Part shown: positions 8,552 through 16,525 of the stretch, piece after piece
Numbering within the stretch: position 1 is the first letter of the stretch
Layout: each line of letters opens with the position of its first letter
Source of the DNA: RGIG4079 sp045596365
GTDB lineage: Bacteria; Bacteroidota; Bacteroidia; Bacteroidales; Muribaculaceae
Direction: 5' to 3'
Assembly (NCBI GenBank): GCA_045596365.1
Contig: JAZOCE010000024.1
Coordinates: 62,001-126,000, forward strand
Length of the DNA: 64,000 bases
The notes under the pieces: generated by a model
What the model was told of the DNA's origin: nothing
Database searches by the model: none
The model's input: the letters and a program-made list of their open reading frames with translations, nothing else
Position numbers and translations under genes: made by a program

Positions 8552-10189
8552 ATGGCAAAAGAAATTAAATTTGATATCAAAGCTCGCGAAGAGCTAAAAA
8601 AAGGCGTTGACGCTCTTGCCGACGCTGTAAAAGTAACTCTTGGTCCTAAAGGACGCAACGTTATTATTGAAAAGAAATTTGGTGCTCCTCACATTACTAA
8701 GGATGGCGTTTCGGTTGCTCGTGAAATCGAACTTGAAGACGCATTCCAAAACATGGGAGCTCAACTCGTTAAGGAAGTAGCTTCTAAAACCGGTGATGAT
8801 GCAGGTGATGGAACTACAACTGCTACCGTTCTTGCTCAAGCAATCATTAACGTTGGTCTTAAAAATGTTGCAGCAGGTGCCAATCCAATGGATATCAAAC
8901 GTGGTATTGACAAAGCTGTTGCCGTCGTAGTTGAAGGAATCAAGGCTCAAGCTCAAGAAGTGGGCGACGATTTCAAGAAAATCGAAGACGTTGCTCGCAT
9001 CTCAGCCAATAACGATGAAGCTATCGGTCGCCTAATTGCAGAAGCAATGAAGACTGTTAAGAAAGAAGGCGTTATTACTGTTGACGAAGCCAAAGGAACT
9101 GAAACAACAGTTGACGTTGTTGAAGGTATGCAATTTGATCGTGGTTACATTTCTCCATATTTTGTTACTAACCCTGAAAAGATGGAATGTGAAATGGATA
9201 GTCCTTATATCCTCATCCACGACAAGAAAATCTCTAACCTCAAAGACATGCTTCCGATCCTTGAAGCTACTGCACAAAGCGGACGCCCATTGCTCATCAT
9301 CGCCGAAGATGTTGACCAAGAAGCACTCGCTACTCTTGTAGTGAACCGCCTTCGCGGCTCATTGAAAATCTGTGCTGTTAAAGCCCCCGGATTTGGTGAT
9401 CGTCGCAAAGAAATGCTTGAAGACATTGCAATCCTCACCAGTGGTGTTGTCATCTCTGAAGAAAAGGGCATGAAACTTGAAAGCGCAACAATAGACTATC
9501 TCGGTCGCGCTGAAAAGATTTCTGTTAACAAAGAAAACACAACTATCGTTAATGGCGCCGGAGACAAAGACGCTATTGCTGCACGTGTTGCCCAAATAAA
9601 GATGCAAATCGAAAAAACAACATCAGACTATGACCGCGAAAAACTTCAAGAACGTCTTGCTAAACTTGCAGGTGGTGTTGCAGTTCTTCACATTGGTGCT
9701 CCTTCTGAAGTTGAAATGAAGGAGAAAAAAGATCGTGTTGACGACGCTCTTAGCGCTACTCGCGCAGCTATCGCTGAAGGCATCGTTCCCGGTGGTGGTG
9801 TTGCCTACATTCGTTGCGTTGCTCGTCTTGAAAACCTCAAAGGTGAAAACGATGACGAAACAACAGGTATCCAAATCGTTAAACGTGCTATCGAAGAGCC
9901 TCTTCGCCAAATCGTTGCCAACGCAGGTGTTGAGGGTGCAGTAGTTGTTCAAAAAGTAAAAGATGGTGAAGGCGACTTTGGTTACAATGCACGCACAGGT
10001 GTTTATGAAAACATGCACGCTGCCGGTGTTATCGACCCTGCTAAAGTAACTCGCGTAGCTCTTGAAAACGCTGCTTCAATTGCAGGCATGTTCCTCACAA
10101 CTGAATGTGTTATTGCAGAGAAGAAAGAGGATAATCCTGCACCCGCAATGCAAGCTCCAGGCATGGGCGGCATGGGTGGCATGATGTAA
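8552..10189 (+). CDS. groEL: Chaperonin GroEL
   Basis: The 545-aa product has the normal GroEL length and order: equatorial domain with VTLGPKGRNVIIEKK and the ATP-binding GDGTTTATVLAQ (about residues 86-97), apical domain in the middle, and a C-terminal equatorial part with GGGVAYIR. It ends with the flexible Gly/Met tail GMGGMGGMM typical of group I chaperonins. It folds cytosolic proteins in an ATP cycle with GroES. A strong hairpin with a T-run follows 27 bases after the stop, so the operon is bicistronic. Confidence 0.99.
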   Translation: MAKEIKFDIKAREELKKGVDALADAVKVTLGPKGRNVIIEKKFGAPHITKDGVSVAREIELEDAFQNMGAQLVKEVASKTGDDAGDGTTTATVLAQAIINVGLKNVAAGANPMDIKRGIDKAVAVVVEGIKAQAQEVGDDFKKIEDVARISANNDEAIGRLIAEAMKTVKKEGVITVDEAKGTETTVDVVEGMQFDRGYISPYFVTNPEKMECEMDSPYILIHDKKISNLKDMLPILEATAQSGRPLLIIAEDVDQEALATLVVNRLRGSLKICAVKAPGFGDRRKEMLEDIAILTSGVVISEEKGMKLESATIDYLGRAEKISVNKENTTIVNGAGDKDAIAARVAQIKMQIEKTTSDYDREKLQERLAKLAGGVAVLHIGAPSEVEMKEKKDRVDDALSATRAAIAEGIVPGGGVAYIRCVARLENLKGENDDETTGIQIVKRAIEEPLRQIVANAGVEGAVVVQKVKDGEGDFGYNARTGVYENMHAAGVIDPAKVTRVALENAASIAGMFLTTECVIAEKKEDNPAPAMQAPGMGGMGGMM

Positions 10190-10210
10190 TCCCCCTCATC
10201 TAACTATAAC

Positions 10211-10243
10211 AAAAAACAGCTTTCGACGAAAGCTGTTTTTTTT
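10211..10243. terminator. Bidirectional terminator between groEL and the oxidoreductase operon
   Basis: Stem CAGCTTTC (10217-10224) / GAAAGCTG (10228-10235) is flanked by A6 on the left and T8 on the right, so it can work for groEL (plus) and for the gene ending at 10270 (minus). Confidence 0.85.
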
Positions 10244-10269
10244 GTTGTATCTAGATGAATAAATGTGTC

Positions 10270-10806
10270 CTATTTTATTAATTCCATGCCTCGTGTGATT
10301 GCGGCTTCATTCATTGGAATAAGATGGTGATGTCGTTCCGGAAGCGTCTTTTTAAGACCTTTAATAACACTCGCCATTGGCACTAATGGTTTAACCTTTA
10401 ATAATGCTCCAAGTACAATCATATTATAAGTCTTAGCATTTTCCATGTCAAACGTAGCTTCCATGGCATCTATACTAATGATGTTAATATCTGTGCGAGT
10501 GGGAGCATGATGAATGCCATAAGGATCATATATCAATGTGCCTCCGGGTTTAACCTTTGATTCAAACTTGTCAAGACTTTGCTGATTGAGAATTACAGCA
10601 GTGTCAAATGCATCAAGGATAGGTGAGCTGATGGGGGCATCACTCAAAATAACAGTAACATTTGCTGTACCACCTCGCTGTTCAGGACCATAAGAAGGCA
10701 TCCATGTAACCTCAAGGTTGTCCATTAGTGCAGCATAGGCAAGAATTTTACCCATTGAAAGCACTCCTTGTCCGCCAAAACCGGCTATTATTATTTCTTC
10801 TTTCAT
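10270..10806 (-). CDS. 2-oxoacid:ferredoxin oxidoreductase, gamma subunit
   Basis: The 178-aa product belongs to the pyruvate/ketoisovalerate oxidoreductase catalytic domain (POR gamma) family: it opens with EEIIIAGFGGQGVLSMGK and has the conserved MPSYGPEQRGGTANV motif. It is the last gene of a four-gene minus-strand operon; its ATG overlaps the stop of the beta subunit by one base (TAATG), implying translational coupling. In this enzyme class the complex oxidatively decarboxylates a 2-oxoacid to an acyl-CoA, reducing ferredoxin. Related Bacteroidales operons are annotated as either 2-oxoglutarate (Kor) or branched-chain 2-oxoacid (Vor) enzymes; substrate cannot be decided from sequence. Confidence 0.93.
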   Translation of the reverse strand: MKEEIIIAGFGGQGVLSMGKILAYAALMDNLEVTWMPSYGPEQRGGTANVTVILSDAPISSPILDAFDTAVILNQQSLDKFESKVKPGGTLIYDPYGIHHAPTRTDINIISIDAMEATFDMENAKTYNMIVLGALLKVKPLVPMASVIKGLKKTLPERHHHLIPMNEAAITRGMELIK

Positions 10807-11573
10807 TACTTTACTGTGTTTTTGATTTCACCAAGAGGATACTTAGCAAACATGTTTTCTTTCATCCATTTATTGGCTGCAACCGGAGACATTTTCCATC
10901 CGGAGTTACAAGTACTCACAATTTCGACTAATGAAGTACCACGACCTTCCATTGAATTCTTAAATGCTTGTTTGATTGCAGCTTTTGTCTTGCGCACAGC
11001 AGCAGGAGTGTGTACTGCCTGACGTGTAACATAACATGTTCCATCAAGTTCTGCTACAAGTTTGGTTATATTCAATGGGTATCCATTCAAATCGATACGA
11101 CGACCATATGGGGTTGTCGATGTCTTCATCCCCTCAAGTGTTGTGGGGGCCATCTGCCCACCAGTCATGCCATAAATACCATTATTTATAAATATGATTG
11201 TAATATTTTCTGCACGATTGGCAGCATGAATTGTTTCGCATGTACCAATAGCAGCAAGATCGCCATCGCCCTGATAGGTAAACACCATGCGCGATGGATT
11301 TAGACGTTTTACCGCTGTTGCAACTGCCGGAGCACGACCATGAGCTGCCTCAATCCAATCTATATCGACATAATTATAGGCAAACACTGCACATCCCACA
11401 GGAGCAATACCTATTGTTTTATCCTCAATGCCCATCTCCTCAACAATCTCGGCAATGAGACGATGCACAACGCCATGACTGCATCCGGGGCAATAGTGCA
11501 TATGATTATCGTTTAACAAACGAGGCTTTGCATATACACGATTTTCAGGCTTTATTATTTCTTCTACTGTCAT
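10806..11573 (-). CDS. 2-oxoacid:ferredoxin oxidoreductase, beta (thiamine-diphosphate) subunit
   Basis: I chose the ATG at 11573 (255 aa, MTVEEIIKPENRVY...) because AAAGGAG lies 2 bases upstream and the start falls just after the alpha-subunit stop; the longer frame from 11621 would overlap that gene by 41 bases. The N-terminus has the HYCPGCSHG motif and the thiamine-diphosphate region shows GDGDLAAIGTCETIHAANR and NNGIYGMTGGQMAPT, as in Kor/Vor beta subunits, which bind ThDP-Mg. This subunit forms the catalytic core with the alpha subunit in the cytoplasm. Spacing is 7 bases to the alpha gene and a one-base overlap with the gamma gene. Confidence 0.93.
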   Translation of the reverse strand: MTVEEIIKPENRVYAKPRLLNDNHMHYCPGCSHGVVHRLIAEIVEEMGIEDKTIGIAPVGCAVFAYNYVDIDWIEAAHGRAPAVATAVKRLNPSRMVFTYQGDGDLAAIGTCETIHAANRAENITIIFINNGIYGMTGGQMAPTTLEGMKTSTTPYGRRIDLNGYPLNITKLVAELDGTCYVTRQAVHTPAAVRKTKAAIKQAFKNSMEGRGTSLVEIVSTCNSGWKMSPVAANKWMKENMFAKYPLGEIKNTVK

Positions 11574-11580
11574 AACTCCT

Positions 11581-12669
11581 TTATTTTTTAGCATCTGAGA
11601 AATATGAATTAAATGCATCAACTACCTCATTGGGATTTGGAACAATTCCTCCTAAACGGCCAAAATGACACACCTGTACACGACCTTCAACAGCAAGGCG
11701 CACATCTTCTATCATTTGTCCTGCATTTATCTCAACACACAACATTCCTTTAACTTGTTTTGATAGTTCTGCAATACGTTCATATGGGAACGGCCATAGC
11801 GTAATAGGTCTTATAAGCCCGATCTTAATTCCTTGAGCACGAAGTTCCTCTATTGATTTCAAGCAGATGCGGGCTATTGAACCAAATGCAACGATTAGAT
11901 AATCGGCATCTTCAGTATAATATTCTTGATAACGCACCTCGTTTTGTTCAATCATCTTATATGTACGCTGGAAACGCTCATTATTACGTTCCATCTGATA
12001 TGAATCAAGTTCAAGCGTTGTCATAATATTGGGCTTGCGTGTTGCCGGTCGCCCGGTAATAGCCCATGGACATTGACGAGCAATCTCTTCGTCGGTGCGA
12101 CGAGGACGGAAAGGAGGTAATACAACCTTTTCCATCATCTGACCAACGATACCATCGGCAAGAATCATTGCCGGAGTGCGATATTTAAACGCAAGATCAA
12201 ATCCTAAAGCAACAAAGTCTACCATTTCCTGAACACTTGATGGAGCAAGCACAATCAAGTGATAATCTCCATGACCACCACCCTTTGTAGCCTGAAAATA
12301 ATCGGCCTGAGATGGGTGAATTGTTCCAAGTCCCGGACCGCCACGCATCACATTGACAATGAGAGCAGGTAACTCCCCTGCTGCAATATATGATATCCCC
12401 TCTTGTTTCAAACTCACACCTGGGCTTGACGATGATGTAAACACAGCCTTCCCACATGCAGCTCCGGCATAAACCATGTTTATTGCGGCCACCTCACTTT
12501 CAGCCTGCAAAACAACCATTCCGGTTGTTTCCCAAGGCATTTCGGCTTCGAGTGTTTCAAGAATTTCTGACTGTGGAGTGATAGGATAACCAAAATAGCC
12601 ATCGGCTCCATAACGGATTGCCGCATGTGCGATCGCTTCGTTTCCTTTCATCAATCTTACTTCTTCCAT
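11581..12669 (-). CDS. vorB: 2-oxoacid:ferredoxin oxidoreductase, alpha subunit (VorB/KorA type)
   Basis: The 362-aa product has the POR alpha-family core: MKGNEAIAHAAIRYGADGYF, GYPITPQSEILE, and MRGGPGLGTIHPSQADYFQ, then domain II with RPITLWPFPYERI. The length is that of the short Bacteroidales VorB/KorA proteins, with the gamma and ferredoxin modules on separate genes. It acts with the beta, gamma and ferredoxin genes beside it, generating acyl-CoA and reduced ferredoxin, or running in reverse to fix CO2 in anaerobes. The symbol vorB follows common naming for this Bacteroidales family; the real substrate (2-oxoisovalerate or 2-oxoglutarate) is uncertain. Confidence 0.9.
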   Translation of the reverse strand: MEEVRLMKGNEAIAHAAIRYGADGYFGYPITPQSEILETLEAEMPWETTGMVVLQAESEVAAINMVYAGAACGKAVFTSSSSPGVSLKQEGISYIAAGELPALIVNVMRGGPGLGTIHPSQADYFQATKGGGHGDYHLIVLAPSSVQEMVDFVALGFDLAFKYRTPAMILADGIVGQMMEKVVLPPFRPRRTDEEIARQCPWAITGRPATRKPNIMTTLELDSYQMERNNERFQRTYKMIEQNEVRYQEYYTEDADYLIVAFGSIARICLKSIEELRAQGIKIGLIRPITLWPFPYERIAELSKQVKGMLCVEINAGQMIEDVRLAVEGRVQVCHFGRLGGIVPNPNEVVDAFNSYFSDAKK

Positions 12670-12697
12670 TATGTATATAAGATTAATCTTGTTATTA

Positions 12698-12928
12698 TTA
12701 CTTGATGGTTACTCGATAAACTTCGATACAACCATCGGGACACACTGTTGCACACGACGCACAACCTATACAAGCATCAGGATTTTTCATAAATGCAAAA
12801 TGATATCCTCGATTGTTAACCTCCTTAGGTTGAAGCATTAACACATCGGTAGGGCAAGCTACGACACACAAGTCGCAACCCTTACAACGTTCCTGATTAA
12901 CCGTTACGGCACCTTTTACTTTAGCCAT
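12698..12928 (-). CDS. 2x[4Fe-4S] ferredoxin subunit of the 2-oxoacid oxidoreductase
   Basis: This 76-aa protein has two cluster motifs, CKGCDLCVVACP and CIGCASCATVCP, each supplying CxxCxxCxxxCP ligands for a [4Fe-4S] centre. It is the first gene of the operon, 28 bases ahead of the alpha subunit, and is the delta (KorD/VorD-like) electron-transfer subunit that links the ThDP site to external ferredoxin. The upstream region on this strand carries a TATTTTTG element (12968-12975) that could be the -7 of its promoter. Confidence 0.93.
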   Translation of the reverse strand: MAKVKGAVTVNQERCKGCDLCVVACPTDVLMLQPKEVNNRGYHFAFMKNPDACIGCASCATVCPDGCIEVYRVTIK

Positions 12929-13030
12929 AATTAGGATTAATTCTGTTTTAATTATTCATTTATAATGCAAAAATAAAAAATCTTTTGCATAACTCCTTGG
13001 ATTCTTCTTTAATTAGCACAACTTTAACCA

Positions 13031-13059
13031 ATGGCACACATCGCCAAAAAATGTGCCAT
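13031..13059. promoter_or_regulatory. 8-bp inverted repeat in the divergent intergenic region
   Basis: ATGGCACA (13031-13038) and TGTGCCAT (13052-13059) form a perfect inverted repeat with a 13-base spacer, between the oxidoreductase operon (minus) and the glycosyltransferase genes (plus). The geometry fits a dimeric regulator site; on the minus strand TGGCAC followed by TTGG is also one key base short of a sigma-54 site. Function is inferred only. Confidence 0.3.
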
Positions 13060-13086
13060 AATTATATTATTTCATCGATAATTTGT

Positions 13087-13094
13087 TATATTTG
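13087..13094 (+). promoter_or_regulatory. TAnnTTTG -7 element directly before a start codon
   Basis: TATATTTG ends 4 bases before the ATG at 13099, so transcription would start at or within a base or two of the start codon (leaderless mRNA). No clear -33 TTTG was found. Confidence 0.4.
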
Positions 13095-13098
13095 AATC

Positions 13099-14094
13099 AT
13101 GAAAGCGAATCAACCATTAGTCAGCATCATCATTCCAGCATACAACGAGGCGAAACACATTGCGCGTGCAATAAAATCGGCACAACATCAAGACATGCGC
13201 AACATCGAAATTATCGTTGTAGACGATGGCTCCACTGACAAAACTGTTAATATTGTATCAACACTAGCTTTAAAAGACACGCGCATTAAGCTATATACCT
13301 TAGATTGCAACCAAGGAACTTTCAATGCTCGATTACATGGTATAAACAATGCTATTGGTGAATATATATCATTCCTTGATGCTGATGACACTATTGACAC
13401 AGATACAATATCATCGCTTGTAGCTGTCGCTCAAGAAACTGATGCCGACATAGTAGAAATGGGCTACAAAGTAAATTGTATCTTTCACAAAATCAACGTC
13501 TATGCGCCAAATCGTTCTTTAGAAATACATAAATTCAGTGATATTTTAATTAACAAAAAAATATCGCCAAGCATGTGTTCCAAAATATATCGACGGGGGT
13601 TAATTACATCGTGCAATTTAGTACCATATAGGTGTTCTTATGGGGAAGATTTTATCTTCAATATTCAATTAATGAATTATGTAAATAAATTTGCTGTCTT
13701 AGAGGAACAAAAATATAATTACAATTTAGGCAACACAGGATTTGATTGTTTATTAAGATGGAATGATATAAAAATCCTCTATCAACTCATCTCATCATTA
13801 TCTCAAATCAAAGAAAATCCACAATATGCCAATATTATTACAAAAAACTTATATGATGATTTAATCGGAAATATCGCATTACAATTATTTAATCCCTTTA
13901 AATCAATCCAAAGTATTAAAAAGTGGTTGACAACAGAGATAAATTCCATTTTTTGGCATGACATAAGTAAACGCCTATCTCCACAAATAAATCTAAACGA
14001 TATCAACATGCTAATTTCGCATGGCAAACAGCGATTAAAGGCAGAACGCAAAAATTACTTCATTTATCTCATCACCTCAATATTTAAACAATGA
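13099..14094 (+). CDS. Family 2 glycosyltransferase (first of a tandem pair)
   Basis: The 331-aa product opens with a GT-A fold: VSIIIPAYNEAKHIARAIKS, the nucleotide-binding VDDGSTDKT, and the metal-binding FLDADDTID (about residues 92-100). The C-terminal 200 residues are divergent and rich in Asn and Lys, as in capsule or LPS transferases of the WcaA/EpsJ type. It transfers a nucleotide-activated sugar to an envelope glycan acceptor; donor and acceptor are unknown. Its stop overlaps the start of a paralogous gene by 4 bases (ATGA), so the two are co-translated. There is no signal peptide or membrane segment, so it should act at the cytoplasmic face. Confidence 0.88.
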   Translation: MKANQPLVSIIIPAYNEAKHIARAIKSAQHQDMRNIEIIVVDDGSTDKTVNIVSTLALKDTRIKLYTLDCNQGTFNARLHGINNAIGEYISFLDADDTIDTDTISSLVAVAQETDADIVEMGYKVNCIFHKINVYAPNRSLEIHKFSDILINKKISPSMCSKIYRRGLITSCNLVPYRCSYGEDFIFNIQLMNYVNKFAVLEEQKYNYNLGNTGFDCLLRWNDIKILYQLISSLSQIKENPQYANIITKNLYDDLIGNIALQLFNPFKSIQSIKKWLTTEINSIFWHDISKRLSPQINLNDINMLISHGKQRLKAERKNYFIYLITSIFKQ

Positions 14095-15104
14095 TTCCTA
14101 TCAGCATCATAATACCGGCCTACAACGAGGAGAAAAGCATCGCTCGTGCAATAAAATCGGCAACTGCTCAATCGCTAAAAAACATCGAGATTATTGTTGT
14201 CAACGATGCATCTACCGACAAGACTGCTGAAATTGTTAAGCAAATTGCATCCACAGACAATCGTGTCAAACTTATTTCCCATAACAAAAACATGGGACTC
14301 AATCAAAGTCGTTTAACAGGACTCTCAATTGCACAAGGAGAATATATCCAATTCCTTGATGCCGACGACTCTTTAGAGAAAAATGCAATAGAACAATTAT
14401 ATTCCCACGCTAAATCTCACAATTTAGATATGGTAATGATGGGCAGTCAGCATTACCATAAATATCTAAAATTCAAAATCACTATATTTTATCCTGATAA
14501 ATATTTCAAAAAGACAATTTACAATTCGATTGAGCTTATGCCAAATCTTCTATGTAAACTCGGATTTCCTTTATCTTTATGGGATAAGTTTTATCGAAAG
14601 GAGTTACTAAATTCCGTTTGGACTACAGCAGAGCATGAATTTTACGGAGAAGATATGCTAACCAATCTCCGCATATTTAATACAGAAGCCTCTTTAGGAT
14701 GGATTAATTATATCGGCTACAACTATACAACAGGAGGTGCTTCAAAAAAATCAGCAACAGATACATGGAACGATGACAAGAGATTATACAACAGATGTCA
14801 CTCAGTATTAGAGGAAATAAATGCCTCAACACCTGAAAATATGCTCGCACTCGCCTGCGGTGCTGTCAATTCATTTATATACTCTATTTCACAACAATTA
14901 ATTAATCCGTTTGCATCAAAACGCAAATGCAAAGAGTGGATAAATATAGAGCTACAATCCGATTTTTGGGACAAAGTTATTCCATATTTAGGCAATAACC
15001 ATACAGCCATTTGCAACAGAGATGCCGCTGGCACACTTGAAATCGCTCGCCAACATCTTAACGCCCACCGCCTCTCTTTCATCGCCCTAAAGTTTCTAAT
15101 ATAG
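14091..15104 (+). CDS. Family 2 glycosyltransferase (second of a tandem pair)
   Basis: The 337-aa product is a paralogue of the gene before it: PISIIIPAYNEEKSIARAIKS, VNDASTDKTAEI and FLDADDSLE line up with the upstream copy, while the C-terminal halves have drifted. Both end with similar motifs (NPF..K..K.W...E), supporting an origin by duplication. It is a cytoplasmic GT2 enzyme, probably in surface polysaccharide or glycan assembly, with unknown sugar specificity. A terminator follows 13 bases after the stop. No other polysaccharide genes stand next to the pair, so it is an isolated glycosylation module. Confidence 0.88.
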   Translation: MIPISIIIPAYNEEKSIARAIKSATAQSLKNIEIIVVNDASTDKTAEIVKQIASTDNRVKLISHNKNMGLNQSRLTGLSIAQGEYIQFLDADDSLEKNAIEQLYSHAKSHNLDMVMMGSQHYHKYLKFKITIFYPDKYFKKTIYNSIELMPNLLCKLGFPLSLWDKFYRKELLNSVWTTAEHEFYGEDMLTNLRIFNTEASLGWINYIGYNYTTGGASKKSATDTWNDDKRLYNRCHSVLEEINASTPENMLALACGAVNSFIYSISQQLINPFASKRKCKEWINIELQSDFWDKVIPYLGNNHTAICNRDAAGTLEIARQHLNAHRLSFIALKFLI

Positions 15105-15111
15105 CACAAAT

Positions 15112-15145
15112 AAAAAACCTCAGCGTTAGAAACGTTGAGGTTTTT
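15112..15145 (+). terminator. Rho-independent terminator after the glycosyltransferase pair
   Basis: CCTCAGCGTT (15118-15127), loop AGA, AACGTTGAGG (15131-15140) with one G-T pair, flanked by A6 and T5. It may also end the minus-strand tRNA transcript. Confidence 0.8.
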
Positions 15146-15149
15146 GGTG

Positions 15150-15224
15150 TGGGCGTTGACGGATTCGAACCGCCGACCCTCTGCTTGTAAGGCAGATGCT
15201 CTGAACCAGCTGAGCTAAACGCCC
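15150..15224 (-). tRNA. tRNA-Val (anticodon TAC), downstream copy
   Basis: On the minus strand the sequence folds as a tRNA: acceptor GGGCGTT/AACGCCC, D arm GCTCAGCTGGTTCAGAGC, anticodon stem TCTGC/GCAGA with loop CTTACAA (anticodon TAC, reading GUA and other Val codons), and TTCGAAT in the T loop. The discriminator is A and no CCA is encoded. It is identical to the copy at 15276-15350. Confidence 0.97.
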
Positions 15225-15275
15225 GAATAATTACTATATTTTTTCAAAACTGAGCCAACGCTTTGGCTTGTTGTG

Positions 15276-15350
15276 TGGGCGTTGACGGATTCGAACCGCC
15301 GACCCTCTGCTTGTAAGGCAGATGCTCTGAACCAGCTGAGCTAAACGCCC
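15276..15350 (-). tRNA. tRNA-Val (anticodon TAC), upstream copy
   Basis: A 75-base minus-strand tRNA identical to the neighbouring copy, separated from it by 51 bases. Loop CTTACAA gives anticodon TAC. It is promoter-proximal; both copies should be processed from a single transcript starting near 15363. Confidence 0.97.
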
Positions 15351-15369
15351 TTTCTTTAAGAAAGCGATG

Positions 15370-15400
15370 CAAAGGTACAACGTTTTTTTGAATTGACAAA
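15370..15400 (-). promoter_or_regulatory. Promoter of the tandem tRNA-Val transcript
   Basis: On the minus strand TTTG (15397-15400), 19 bases, then TACCTTTG (15370-15377) match the Bacteroidetes -33/-7 consensus, about 20 bases before the first tRNA. Confidence 0.65.
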
Positions 15401-15440
15401 CTTTTTTAGCAAAAATCCTTGTAAAATTTCGCCACAAAAA

Positions 15441-16379
15441 TCATAACTCAATGATAATCTCCGGTTTAACTGTATCTATCTTTACATCAATCATCGGCAT
15501 TGTATCTACAACAACCGGCACAACAAGCACAGAGTCTGACACAATCGTATCTACTGGAGGTTTAGGAGTAAACTTAGGTTTACGATAACGCGCTGTATCG
15601 GGAGCAACACTTATCCATGGAATATCAAACCCCTCTTCAAGATTTGTTCGTGTATCTCGGCGACCAGGATTTACAATAACAGGCATACCCGGCTCTACAA
15701 GTTCCACCAACTCCATTATTTGCTCATTTGTGATTCGTATGCAACCATGACTACAACGCCAACCGATAGATCGCGGTGAACATGTCCCATGAATTCCTAT
15801 TTGTGATGTTCCCGGTATTCTCAATCTTATGAAACGTGGACCGAATTGACCTTTGATATCTGACTTTTTGCCGTCATCATCAACAAACAACCAATCGGTG
15901 CTGTCATATATATTTTCAACCGAGAAAAATCCTTCAGGAGTGCGTTCATCACCCTTTTCATGCTTTGTTCCATAGTTGCGCGCGCATGCCATCTTATAAG
16001 CCCGTTCCAATCGGCCCATGCGATCAAACAGCATCACCCTCATCGTGTATTTATCAACAACTATAAACCGTTGATATTTACTATTCAAAAGTTTTTGAGC
16101 ATACGGAAAATAATCCTTTATCATCTGTGGGATTATACTACCCTTGTAGGAATTTCTATATTCTTCACTCTTAACAAATTTCAGCGCTGAGATAGAATCG
16201 TGAAAATACTTGCGTGGTGGCAACGTATCAATCTCAATCGTATCATCAATTATAGTATCAACCGTATCAATAATTGCAACTGTATCAACACCTGTTTCCA
16301 ATAGCGCACTTTTAGATACTTTTCTCTCACATGAGCTAAGCATCATTATTGCAAGAAATATTACGACCAAGTATTTCAT
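15441..16379 (-). CDS. L,D-transpeptidase (YkuD family) lipoprotein
   Basis: The 312-aa product starts with a lipoprotein signal ending in MLSSC (Cys17). The YkuD catalytic motif is complete: IGIHGT (His197) and SHGCIRITN with His211 and nucleophile Cys213. Such enzymes form 3-3 peptidoglycan cross-links or attach proteins to meso-DAP; a lipid anchor would place this one in the periplasm. Residues 25-60 and about 265-312 are low-complexity Val/Asp/Thr/Pro-rich (VDTVAIIDTVDTIIDDT and a similar C-terminal stretch), probably flexible spacers. A TATATTTG element on the minus strand (16403-16410) lies upstream. It stands alone, convergent with the tRNA region. Confidence 0.92.
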   Translation of the reverse strand: MKYLVVIFLAIMMLSSCERKVSKSALLETGVDTVAIIDTVDTIIDDTIEIDTLPPRKYFHDSISALKFVKSEEYRNSYKGSIIPQMIKDYFPYAQKLLNSKYQRFIVVDKYTMRVMLFDRMGRLERAYKMACARNYGTKHEKGDERTPEGFFSVENIYDSTDWLFVDDDGKKSDIKGQFGPRFIRLRIPGTSQIGIHGTCSPRSIGWRCSHGCIRITNEQIMELVELVEPGMPVIVNPGRRDTRTNLEEGFDIPWISVAPDTARYRKPKFTPKPPVDTIVSDSVLVVPVVVDTMPMIDVKIDTVKPEIIIEL

Positions 16380-16475
16380 AGCGCATTATCTTATTTTAAT
16401 CACAAATATAACATATATGTTTAATATTAACATGATTTTATCACTTATTGATGCATTTAAGTCATTCAATATTTG

Positions 16476-16483
16476 TAAATTTG
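16476..16483 (+). promoter_or_regulatory. Putative -7 element for the purB operon
   Basis: TAAATTTG matches TAnnTTTG, 42 bases before the purB ATG; the nearest ATTG upstream is 25 bases away, longer than usual. Confidence 0.35.
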
Positions 16484-16525
16484 CAATTTAATATCAGTTT
16501 GAATTAAACAATATAATTATACAAT

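Noticed and set aside
10728..11022. Plus-strand ORFs opposite the oxidoreductase genes
   Set aside because: They are frame shadows with no homology-like motifs and lie opposite well-supported genes.
15234..15437. A minus-strand ORF of 67 codons across the tRNA-Val copies
   Set aside because: It is a reading of the tRNA and its promoter region; the sequence AQLVQSICLTSRGSAVRIRQRP is a familiar artefact of translated tRNA.
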